From NCBI GenBank assembly GCA_964459465.1, contig CAYWLR010000004.1, forward strand, positions 99,646-163,645: a stretch of 64,000 nucleotides of DNA, given 5' to 3'. Under the pieces are notes generated by a model, which saw only the letters and a program-made list of their open reading frames with translations, made no database searches and was not told the origin of the DNA. Positions within the stretch are counted from its first letter, which is position 1. Each line of letters opens with the position of its first letter. Of the stretch, positions 1 through 7,244 are shown one piece after another. Origin of the DNA: CALAMC01 sp964459465 (lineage in GTDB: Bacteria; Zixibacteria; MSB-5A5; GN15; PGXB01). Made by a program: the position numbers and the translations under genes.

Positions 1-852
1 TTTTTTTATGATCAGAAAAGCCGGCAGAATAAATGCCCCGGCTCCGAGATAATGCCAGAAATACGTCCCGATATATTCGATACCGTCGGGGAGATTTTCC
101 AGCACCGTCCCCGATTTGGCATAAAACGTATTCGGAACCAGGCCGCCATAATAGTAATATTTAAATACTAAATACGGTGCCAATGCGGCAAAATAGACGA
201 CCAGGCCGACTGTAATTTGCCGACCTATGCGACGCCGCTTAATTATATCATAAGCGACGATAAAAGCAAACACGGCCGCCCCTTCCGGACGAAGTAATGT
301 GGCTATCACCGCCATTGGCGCTGTCATATACGATCCCCGCATATAGGCATACAAAACAAGCGTCACCGCCAGACCGAACGCCGGGGTTTCGAGTCCCGAT
401 ACGGACCAGTAGGCGTAGGACGGTATGGCCCCCAGAACGAGGGCGACGGCTCCCGCCCGAAACGTATCCTTCATAAAAACGTGCAACGCCAGCATGTATG
501 CCGCAGCGATGCCCAGGCCACCAAAGATAACCCCGAATACCCGCGAGAATGACACCAACTCGTATCCGGCCAGCCTGGCTAATATTATAAATATCGTCCA
601 GAGAAAATTCGTGTAACCTTCAACCCTCTCCCCGATATTGAAAACCAGACCATGGCCGTCAATGAAGTTGGCGGCATAACGAAAGGTTATAAAGCTGTCA
701 TCCTGCGTAAAATTAAAGTTATAAGCCATGATTACGTGGATGGCTATTCCGGCCGCAAGAAGAAAAAGGCCGTACTTCGATTTCAGAAATGAATACAGCC
801 GGGAAATAAATCGCGGCCTTTGCCCCGGCTTCGATTTGGTCTTTTTTGCCAT
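1..852 (-). CDS. GT-C type membrane glycosyltransferase, partial (C-terminus off the window)
   Basis: The frame is open from ATG at 852 to the window edge (284 codons, no stop). After a basic N-terminus comes a first membrane segment, then an FTQDDSFITFRYAANF motif and a GERVEGYTNFLWT motif. This acidic pair in the first periplasmic loop, followed by many hydrophobic helices, is typical of GT-C enzymes that use polyprenyl-phosphate sugars. The start lies 16 nt after the glgA stop, so it is probably the last visible gene of the queT-glmU-galT-glgA operon. Donor and acceptor cannot be read. The family is fairly sure, the exact activity is not. Confidence 0.75.
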   Translation of the reverse strand, partial: MAKKTKSKPGQRPRFISRLYSFLKSKYGLFLLAAGIAIHVIMAYNFNFTQDDSFITFRYAANFIDGHGLVFNIGERVEGYTNFLWTIFIILARLAGYELVSFSRVFGVIFGGLGIAAAYMLALHVFMKDTFRAGAVALVLGAIPSYAYWSVSGLETPAFGLAVTLVLYAYMRGSYMTAPMAVIATLLRPEGAAVFAFIVAYDIIKRRRIGRQITVGLVVYFAALAPYLVFKYYYYGGLVPNTFYAKSGTVLENLPDGIEYIGTYFWHYLGAGAFILPAFLIIKK

Positions 853-868
853 TGTTCGAATTTAATGA

Positions 869-2332
869 TTACAGCGACCGATACAAGCGAATATAACGCT
901 CCCCCGAACGTTCCCATGAAAAATCTTTGCTCATTCCCTGCTTGACTATCTTGTACCAGAGCCGCCGCCGCCCGAACAGGGTAATGGCCCGTACCAACGC
1001 CGCCTTCAGGGCTCCCGGAGAATACTCATCAAAAACAAAACCCGTGCCGGTTTTGCTGTTTTCATCGAAGTCTTCGACTGTGTCGGCCAGCCCGCCGGTT
1101 CTGCGCACGACCGGGACCGTCCCGTATTTCAGACTGTACAATTGGTTCAACCCGCACGGTTCATAGCGCGAGGGCATTAAAAATATATCTGCCCCGGCTT
1201 CAATCAGGTGCGCCAGGATATTGTCGAATTTCAAAAAAGTTTTAATCTTGTCGGGATACGTCCGCTCCAGCCTCTCAAAAAGCGCATGATACTCCGGCGC
1301 CCCCGTTCCCAGCAGGATAAATTGCACGTTCTTCTCCATTATATCATCCATGATTTCCGCCAGGATATCGAAACCTTTCTGTGAGTCCAGGCGGGATATC
1401 ATCGCCAGAAGCGGGCTGTCGATTCGAAGCGGCAGTCCGGCTTTATGGAGCAATTCCATTTTGTTACGTTTTTTATTGGACAGGTTGGCGATGAAATAAT
1501 TGTACGGTATCAGCCTGTCTTTCTTGGGCGACCACGTGTTATAATCGACGCCGTTCAATATCCCGACCAAGTCCACACTGCGGTTTTTTAATACCCCCTC
1601 CAAACCCATACCGTATTCATTGGACAATTGAATTTCACTGGCGTACGTCGGCGAGACCGTCGTAATCTTGTCGGCGAACACAATCCCGGACTTAAGAAAA
1701 TTCACCTTCCCCCAGTATTCAAGCGGACCGCCCGCCGAGAAATGAATATCGGGAAGATTCAGCTTGGAATAAGTCTCGGACGGAAATGTCCCCTGATAAG
1801 CCAGATTATGTATGGTCAGGACGGTTTTAATGCCTTTGAAAAATGCCTCGTCTCGGTACTTCGTTTTGAGAAAAGTCACCACCAGCGCCGATTGCCAGTC
1901 GTTGGCGTGAATAATGTCCGGACGCCAGTCCAGCTTTTTCAGTGACTCGAGAACCGCCCCGGCGAACAGCAGAAAACGTTCGTCATTATCCGTATAATCC
2001 CGCCCGGTTTTTGGATCGACATACAACCCCTCGCGGTTGAAATATCTCTGGTTCTCGATAAAATAAGTGGGGCGGTCAAATGTGGAATCTTTCGGAGCAT
2101 ATAGCCGGCAAATGACTTTATCACGCCCGACCGCCGCGCCGATGTCTGCACCGAGCTCTTCGAGGTTAAACTCATCACGCTTGATAAAACCATATAAAGG
2201 CATGAACAGGCGGCAGTCATGACCGGATTTTCTGATGATACCGGGAAGAACTCCCGAAACATCGGCCAGCCCTCCCGTCTTGGCATAGGGCACTGCCTCC
2301 GATGTGACAAATGCAATTTTAAGACCATCCAT
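869..2332 (-). CDS. glgA: Glycogen (starch) synthase, ADP-glucose type
   Basis: This 487-aa GT5 enzyme extends alpha-1,4-glucan from ADP-glucose in the cytoplasm. The N-terminus carries the donor-binding KTGGLADVSG motif (about residues 18-27). The C-terminal GT-B domain has SRYEPCGLNQ and the second glycine loop RRTGGLADTV. Length and order fit bacterial GlgA. The ATG lies 2 nt after the galT stop with no clear Shine-Dalgarno, so translation is probably coupled to galT. The pairing with GalT and a sugar-1-phosphate nucleotidylyltransferase suggests a hexose-phosphate and storage-glucan operon; no glgC or glgB is visible here. Confidence 0.95.
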   Translation of the reverse strand: MDGLKIAFVTSEAVPYAKTGGLADVSGVLPGIIRKSGHDCRLFMPLYGFIKRDEFNLEELGADIGAAVGRDKVICRLYAPKDSTFDRPTYFIENQRYFNREGLYVDPKTGRDYTDNDERFLLFAGAVLESLKKLDWRPDIIHANDWQSALVVTFLKTKYRDEAFFKGIKTVLTIHNLAYQGTFPSETYSKLNLPDIHFSAGGPLEYWGKVNFLKSGIVFADKITTVSPTYASEIQLSNEYGMGLEGVLKNRSVDLVGILNGVDYNTWSPKKDRLIPYNYFIANLSNKKRNKMELLHKAGLPLRIDSPLLAMISRLDSQKGFDILAEIMDDIMEKNVQFILLGTGAPEYHALFERLERTYPDKIKTFLKFDNILAHLIEAGADIFLMPSRYEPCGLNQLYSLKYGTVPVVRRTGGLADTVEDFDENSKTGTGFVFDEYSPGALKAALVRAITLFGRRRLWYKIVKQGMSKDFSWERSGERYIRLYRSL

Positions 2333-2334
2333 GG

Positions 2335-3375
2335 TTATTTTGCCGCGGCTTTATTAGTGAATTTGATATCGGCCTGCGTCGGGTCGATTTCCCTCATGAA
2401 CGACGCCGCATCTTCGGGGCAGGTCGGATTAATATAGAACCCCGACCCCCATTCAAACCCGGCCATCTTGGTTAACTTGGGGATTATCTCGATATGCCAG
2501 TGATAAACGTCGTCATATTCCCCGCCTATCGGCGCCGTATGAATGATGAAATTGAACGGCGGATTGTTGAGCGCCATACGCAACCGGTTCAAAACATCTT
2601 TCATCGCCTCGGCCAGATAGATGTAATTTTCCGTAGCCAGATCGGTCAATTGGGAGATGTGTTGTTTGGGCAACAGCCACGTTTCAAACGGAAAGCGCGA
2701 AGCGAACGGAGAAAACGCGATAAAATCGCCATAGTCGTTGATGATTCTTTCCTTGTCGTTCAATTCCTGACGGATTATGTCGCAAAAAATACAGCGTTCC
2801 TTGAATTCGTAATACTTCTTGGCGCCGTCGATTTCTTCCTGGACCCGGCGCGGGATAATCGGCGTAGCGATCAGCTGGCTGTGTGAGTGTTCCAGCGACG
2901 CCCCGGCCGCCTCGCCGTGATTTTTGAATATCAAGACATATTTGAAACGCCGATCCCGCTGTAAATCCAGCGAGCGTTCCCGGAAAGCCCAGAGTACATT
3001 TTTTATTTCCTCAATCGAAAGATCAGCCAGATCTTTATAATGATCATTGGTCTCGATGATCACTTCATGCGCCCCGACCCCGTTCATTTTATCGTACAAA
3101 CCTTTGGGCTCACGATTCAAACTGCCTTCTATGCGCAAGGCCGGATATTTATTGGATATAACCCGTAAAAACCACCCCGCTTTGTTGGGCTGCGTGCCGT
3201 TTTCCCGAAACGCCAAAACCTCCGGCGGCGTGCTCGATTCATTGCCCGGGCAAAACGGACACATCCGCGGTTCCTCCTGCTTGGGGATATTCCCAAAACT
3301 GGACGGTCTTTTGCCACGGTCGGTCGAAATTATTACCCATCGCCCGATTACCGGGTCACGTCGAAATTCCGGCAT
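2335..3375 (-). CDS. galT: Galactose-1-phosphate uridylyltransferase
   Basis: This 346-aa HIT-superfamily enzyme exchanges UMP between UDP-glucose and galactose-1-phosphate (Leloir pathway). A CPFCPGNESSTPPE segment near residue 40 supplies zinc cysteines. The active-site region reads EHSHSQLIATP, with the nucleophilic histidine in an HSH rather than the E. coli HPH context. A second Cys pair (CIFC) and the late HWHIEIIPK segment are also present. The start has a GGAG 7-8 nt upstream. An ADP-glucose:phosphate adenylyltransferase-like activity, known for some HSH-type relatives, cannot be excluded. Confidence 0.9.
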   Translation of the reverse strand: MPEFRRDPVIGRWVIISTDRGKRPSSFGNIPKQEEPRMCPFCPGNESSTPPEVLAFRENGTQPNKAGWFLRVISNKYPALRIEGSLNREPKGLYDKMNGVGAHEVIIETNDHYKDLADLSIEEIKNVLWAFRERSLDLQRDRRFKYVLIFKNHGEAAGASLEHSHSQLIATPIIPRRVQEEIDGAKKYYEFKERCIFCDIIRQELNDKERIINDYGDFIAFSPFASRFPFETWLLPKQHISQLTDLATENYIYLAEAMKDVLNRLRMALNNPPFNFIIHTAPIGGEYDDVYHWHIEIIPKLTKMAGFEWGSGFYINPTCPEDAASFMREIDPTQADIKFTNKAAAK

Positions 3376-3500
3376 TTGCTATCTCCCGTTCCCCCTTGAG
3401 TTGCCCTTCTTCACGGTCTTCAATCCGCAAGTATTCTTGCCCCTTTTGCTAGTTTCGACAACTATCGCCATTTCCTATAATCTATAACACCCCGCGCGGT

Positions 3501-4757
3501 TTATTGTTTGGCCCGATATATCTCGGCCAGGCGTTTCCGTAGAGCCTCACTCAAAACCATTTTGCGGCGGGCCATGGCCGTTTCAATCGTTTCTATGGCC
3601 TTTTCGAATTGATAAATGGTCGTGCCGTCAGGGGAAAACCAGGTGAAATTATCAATTTCGCGCTCCGTAACCAGCGCCCCTCCCAGTATATTACAGGAAA
3701 GACCGATATTAATCCCCGTATTTAACAGCGTCCCGATGGCGGTCCGCGTAAAATCGCCCACGAACGAGCCAACCTTGATCGATCCCGTCTCCACACTGCG
3801 CCCGTTAACCACCACCGCAATACTTTTATAATTATTCTTTAAATCCGAATTAGTGCTCATCGCCCCGAAATTGACCCATTCCCCGATATAACTGTGACCG
3901 ATAAACCCGGCATGGTATTTATTGGAGTATCCCTGTATTATCGATTCTTCCAGTTCTCCCCCCACCCGACAAACCGGCCCGATCGAGCAGGCCGTAATTT
4001 TCCCGCCGACCAGCATTGAATCGCGACCGACATAAGTCGGCCCGATAACATAGGTGTGCGGTTCGATTCGGACATTGCGATCCAGAATGATCGGCCCCTC
4101 GGAAGCATCCAGAACCGTTCCCGGCATTATCTCAACACCATCCGCAACCAGTATCTTGGCCACATTGATTAATGCCGCACCGGGATAATCGGCGGCATCG
4201 GCAGTTTTAAACCCGGAATCCCTTTTGGTATAGAATATGAAATCATCGGTCAATCGACCATGCATGTCATTGACGAAATCCCATAGATAATTATAGCTTC
4301 CGACCTCAACTTTCATGATTTCAAAAGTTCTCCGGGCTTTATTTACAAAGGCGGGAAGATCTCCATTCATTAAATCCTGAAACTGCTGGTCGGTAAGTTT
4401 CCCGGCAACTTTCAACGCCGCAATTTCGACATTGCTGGACATTATAACAACGTCGCTATTGGCCAGCTTAAGGGCCTCAATGAATTTGCCGTCGGGCCGA
4501 ATCCGCCCGTTTATAAGTACGGTTTCATCGGCGTGACGCCCATTGAAACTATTAACCGGAAGCCCGGTAGTTTCCGCAGTCAGCTCTTCAATTTCTGGTC
4601 GACAGAATAAAAAGGGATTAAATCCTTCAAACAGGTCCGTCAAAATACGGATGGTCGGCCGGGCCCCCGACCGAAGACAAAATACCGGCCGAATCAAACT
4701 TAATGGATACAAATCCTTGAAGCCGGCGTCTTCGAATATTATTAAATTTTTCGACAT
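3501..4757 (-). CDS. Alternative bifunctional GlmU-like protein (sugar-1-P nucleotidylyltransferase plus left-handed beta-helix acyltransferase)
   Basis: This 418-aa protein begins NLIIFEDAGFKDLYPLSLIRP, lacking the usual LAAGxGTRM loop. That matches the Bacteroidetes-type alternative GlmU family (UDP-GlcNAc diphosphorylase / GlcN-1-P acetyltransferase). From about residue 190 a hexapeptide-repeat helix runs through GPTYVGRDSMLVGGKI, GHSYIGEWVNFGAMST and NTGINIGLSCNILGG. It most likely makes a UDP-amino sugar for the cell wall. It sits 22 nt after queT and 125 nt before galT. The N-terminal substrate is inferred from the family only. Confidence 0.8.
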   Translation of the reverse strand: MSKNLIIFEDAGFKDLYPLSLIRPVFCLRSGARPTIRILTDLFEGFNPFLFCRPEIEELTAETTGLPVNSFNGRHADETVLINGRIRPDGKFIEALKLANSDVVIMSSNVEIAALKVAGKLTDQQFQDLMNGDLPAFVNKARRTFEIMKVEVGSYNYLWDFVNDMHGRLTDDFIFYTKRDSGFKTADAADYPGAALINVAKILVADGVEIMPGTVLDASEGPIILDRNVRIEPHTYVIGPTYVGRDSMLVGGKITACSIGPVCRVGGELEESIIQGYSNKYHAGFIGHSYIGEWVNFGAMSTNSDLKNNYKSIAVVVNGRSVETGSIKVGSFVGDFTRTAIGTLLNTGINIGLSCNILGGALVTEREIDNFTWFSPDGTTIYQFEKAIETIETAMARRKMVLSEALRKRLAEIYRAKQ

Positions 4758-4779
4758 ACTGCCACCGATGGTTTTGATG

Positions 4780-5289
4780 TTATTGATAGCCGTCTGTTTT
4801 GCCCGTCAGGACACCATCCCGCCGTGATATAATATAAAGTAAAGGCAGACCCAAACCGTAACATGCAATCAATTGCCCGATGCCTATCCATTGCACGGTA
4901 TAAAGATAGTTGAAGCCGGTCAGGGGTGATAAATATAAGGCCACGCCGAAGGCATTCACCACCACCGGCGGTAAAGGTGCCAGCACCATACCCAGCTTTT
5001 TCGACTTAAGAAGACTGGCGGACATGGTCATTAATCCGGCCAGAAACGTGAATGAAGAACCGAAAACTATATCTTGAAGACCCTGACCCCCAAAAATGTT
5101 GGCAACAAAACAACCAGCCGTAAGGGCAATAATGGCCGGTGGATAAAAGAACGGAAGAACGGTTAAAGCTTCAGCCACACGAACCTGATAAATGCCATAG
5201 CTGATGGGCGCCAGTACTACCGTGAGAGCGACATAAACCGCCGCGATTGTCCCGGCGTAGGCTATATCGCGGGCAGACCTTCCTTTCAT
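4780..5289 (-). CDS. queT: QueT-family queuosine-precursor transporter
   Basis: This 169-aa integral membrane protein has about five hydrophobic helices and an early ISYGIYQVRVAEALTVLPFF segment typical of QueT (DUF988). These are substrate-binding subunits of energy-coupling-factor transporters for preQ1 or related 7-deazapurines. No ECF ATPase or T component is adjacent, so it would have to share a common module. I found no preQ1 riboswitch in the 80 nt upstream. Instead a sigma-70-like promoter ends 5 nt before the ATG, implying a leaderless message. It is the first gene of the sugar operon. Confidence 0.8.
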   Translation of the reverse strand: MKGRSARDIAYAGTIAAVYVALTVVLAPISYGIYQVRVAEALTVLPFFYPPAIIALTAGCFVANIFGGQGLQDIVFGSSFTFLAGLMTMSASLLKSKKLGMVLAPLPPVVVNAFGVALYLSPLTGFNYLYTVQWIGIGQLIACYGLGLPLLYIISRRDGVLTGKTDGYQ

Positions 5290-5294
5290 ACCAA

Positions 5295-5324
5295 ATAAAA
5301 TCGCTCTTTATGCCCATTTGTCAA
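5295..5324 (-). promoter_or_regulatory. Sigma-70-like promoter of queT, predicting a leaderless transcript
   Basis: On the minus strand, TTGACA (5324-5319) is followed after 18 nt by TTTTAT (5300-5295), then TTGGT and the queT ATG at 5289. The start point expected 6-8 nt after the -10 falls on or beside the A of the ATG. No Shine-Dalgarno fits in the 5-nt gap. Confidence 0.5.
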
Positions 5325-5368
5325 CCAAAAAGAGAATATTCTCGCGCCGCGATAACGCCCCGCAATGT

Positions 5369-5983
5369 TTACTTGTTGACAATCATCAGGTTCCTGATTT
5401 CCTGTGGCCTAAGAACCTTCCTTTTATGATCGACATCACATTCCAGGTATAATAAAACCTGGCGGCCCATTATTTTCATTTTCTTCGGACGAGCCTTGAT
5501 GCAATCGGCTTTCTCATCCAACAGCCTGACCCGCACTTTTTGACCGGACATCATGGCGTACGTGAATTTCTTCAAAATCGACTCATCTTTTTTGCAGATG
5601 ACCCCATTCGATGATTTCCGGCCGGTGATGCAGGTATTCAACGTGTCGGCCCGTTTCATTTTGTGACATGACAGCAATTTGGCCTCAATACCCTTGATAG
5701 TCCGGTGAAATGGCGGGAGATTGTTGAGAGGGGAACAGCTAAGGGAATACCCGATGATTTCAAGCTCCAGGGGGGTAAAATCCGGGCTATCCCCCTCTGT
5801 CCCGGTTTTCAAACAATACCCCCCTGAATTCTCCAGCATGAAATTCATCTCCGAAAGTGAAACAATATCGCGATAAGCGGTCCGCCGAGATACGCGGCAG
5901 GCTATCGCAATTTCATCGATCGTATAACTTTTGCCACCCTGCAAAAATCTCGTAAGATAAACCAGGCGTTCGGTTTTGGTCAT
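5369..5983 (-). CDS. Short HTH regulator of the YafY/WYL class
   Basis: This 204-aa protein starts with a winged-helix HTH of HTH_11 type (ERLVYLTRFLQGGKSYTIDEIAIACRVSRRTAYRDI). A middle part resembles the WYL-associated linker and a truncated C-terminus has only a weak WYL-like strand pattern. It is about 110 residues shorter than its neighbour at 6089-7033. GGAGT precedes the ATG with 5 nt spacing. A perfect CTGACAG-ATC-CTGTCAG dyad lies about 80 bp upstream and may be its operator. Targets and ligand are unknown. Confidence 0.75.
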   Translation of the reverse strand: MTKTERLVYLTRFLQGGKSYTIDEIAIACRVSRRTAYRDIVSLSEMNFMLENSGGYCLKTGTEGDSPDFTPLELEIIGYSLSCSPLNNLPPFHRTIKGIEAKLLSCHKMKRADTLNTCITGRKSSNGVICKKDESILKKFTYAMMSGQKVRVRLLDEKADCIKARPKKMKIMGRQVLLYLECDVDHKRKVLRPQEIRNLMIVNK

Positions 5984-6063
5984 GAATCACTCCTGCTTTT
6001 TTATCCCGCCCAAGCCTAATCGCGGGATGTTTGTGTTTCATGACCCTATGATAATTAGAGGGA

Positions 6064-6080
6064 CTGACAGATCCTGTCAG
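6064..6080. promoter_or_regulatory. Perfect 7-bp inverted repeat, candidate operator of the short WYL regulator
   Basis: CTGACAG and CTGTCAG are separated by ATC. The element lies between the stop of the upstream regulator (6089) and the start of the short one (5983). Placement and symmetry suit a dimeric HTH regulator; binding by either neighbour is inference. Confidence 0.45.
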
Positions 6081-6088
6081 GGTGAAAA

Positions 6089-7033
6089 TCAAGAATTTTT
6101 AATTATTAAAGATTTTGCGCGGCGGCAAACCTCATCGCGAAGCTGTTTCGGCTCTATCACCGAAAATTCGCCGCCAAAACCCATTAGCCAACGGCTGATT
6201 TCCTCAATGCCCGCCACCGTTACCTGATATCGGACACAGCCTTCGTCAATAGGGGTAATCAGCTCTCCGACATGATGATGTCCCGACCTGATTACTCTCG
6301 CCGCGGCGCCATTAAATATAATTTCCACATCGACCGGATTGCCGCTGTAAACCCCCCAGCTGTCCTTGAAATAATCGCCGGGGCTTATATCCCGGCGGGG
6401 TTTAAAATCCCGTCCGGTTATTTCAAGAAATTTTATCCGGTCCAGTCGGAACGTCCGCATATCCCGACGCTTATGACAGTATCCGACAAAATAAAAAGCC
6501 CGTTCCCGAAAAACCAGAAAGTATGGGTCGACTTCGCGATCGCCCGCACCACTCTCTATCGAGTCATAATTCATTTTCAGAGTCTTGTTATCGATTATGG
6601 CCCGCTCAATGAGCGGCGAGTACTTATCCAGACTTTCAGGATTGAACGTATTGCGAATATCGACTCGCGTGACTTCCGGTGCAAAAGCCTTGTCGCGCCT
6701 GACGTCCGGCGTCAAACAGGCCTCGATTTTCGACCGCAGGGATTTGATATGTTTTTTGGCCAGACCGCTTTTATAGAGCGGCGAAGATTCCAGAGTCGTC
6801 TTCAATGTCAAATATTCATCGACCGTGAAATTTAGCGGCGGCAGAAAATTATTCGAGGCAAATTTATACCCCCGGTCATAATATATCGGTACGTTGACTT
6901 CCGACAAAGCCGCGATATCCCTGTAAATCGACCGTTCCGTGACGCCGCATTCTTGCGCCAGCATCGCCGCGTTTAGATTCCGCCGCGAACGAAGAAGATT
7001 CAGGATATATAACATTCGATCATACTTGGACAT
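6089..7033 (-). CDS. WYL-domain transcriptional regulator (YafY family)
   Basis: This 314-aa protein has an N-terminal HTH (SKYDRMLYILNLLRSRRN, then CGVTERSIYRDIAALSE). The central WYL domain contains the characteristic PYFLVFRERAFYFVGYCHKR and FRLDRI segments. A WCX-like C-terminal extension ends with the EISRWLMGFGGEFSVIEP region. WYL domains usually sense nucleic-acid or nucleotide ligands. I chose ATG 7033 over 7075 because AGGGG lies 7 nt upstream and homology begins there. A 12-bp palindrome sits just upstream, suggesting autoregulation. It is divergent from the sigma-54-driven gene at 7245. Confidence 0.85.
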   Translation of the reverse strand: MSKYDRMLYILNLLRSRRNLNAAMLAQECGVTERSIYRDIAALSEVNVPIYYDRGYKFASNNFLPPLNFTVDEYLTLKTTLESSPLYKSGLAKKHIKSLRSKIEACLTPDVRRDKAFAPEVTRVDIRNTFNPESLDKYSPLIERAIIDNKTLKMNYDSIESGAGDREVDPYFLVFRERAFYFVGYCHKRRDMRTFRLDRIKFLEITGRDFKPRRDISPGDYFKDSWGVYSGNPVDVEIIFNGAAARVIRSGHHHVGELITPIDEGCVRYQVTVAGIEEISRWLMGFGGEFSVIEPKQLRDEVCRRAKSLIIKNS

Positions 7034-7045
7034 ACTCATGCCCCT

Positions 7046-7057
7046 AATAGTACTATT
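7046..7057. promoter_or_regulatory. 12-bp perfect palindrome upstream of the WYL regulator
   Basis: AATAGTACTATT overlaps the leader directly upstream of the Shine-Dalgarno of the regulator at 6089-7033. This position fits an autoregulatory operator, but a 12-bp palindrome alone is weak evidence. Confidence 0.3.
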
Positions 7058-7096
7058 CCGATGCGCCGATGTCAACTTCAGATCACCTCAATATCA

Positions 7097-7156
7097 TATG
7101 GTCGAAATCCCATAATTCTCTCCCCCGCCGATTTTTTGCGGACACCGTATCCCATT
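7097..7156 (+). promoter_or_regulatory. Sigma-54 activator sites, copy 1 (distal dyad plus proximal half-site)
   Basis: The distal dyad at 7097-7114 is TATGGTCGAAATCCCATA (TATGGn-N6-CCCATA). The proximal site ATCCCATT is at 7149-7156, 42 bp after the matching right half of the dyad and 41 bp before the GG of the promoter at 7190. The same arrangement occurs upstream of 10839 and 45092, which makes chance unlikely. The activator is unidentified. Confidence 0.65.
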
Positions 7157-7187
7157 GCGCACCTTTCTGTTACTAAGCCCGGCCGGA

Positions 7188-7205
7188 TTGGCATAAAGCT
7201 TGCAC
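7188..7205 (+). promoter_or_regulatory. Sigma-54 (-24/-12) promoter, copy 1
   Basis: TTGGCATAAAGCTTGCAC has GG at 7190-7191 and GC at 7202-7203, exactly 10 nt apart, with the flanking TTGGCA and TTGCA consensus. The expected start is near 7215, giving a leader of about 30 nt to the ATG at 7245. Confidence 0.7.
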
Positions 7206-7244
7206 AATGGAATCTCCGGAATATAGTTTAACCATGGGGGAGAA

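Noticed and set aside
5290..5368. preQ1 riboswitch expected before queT
   Set aside because: No preQ1 aptamer consensus or pseudoknot-like pairing was seen, and the promoter position leaves no leader.
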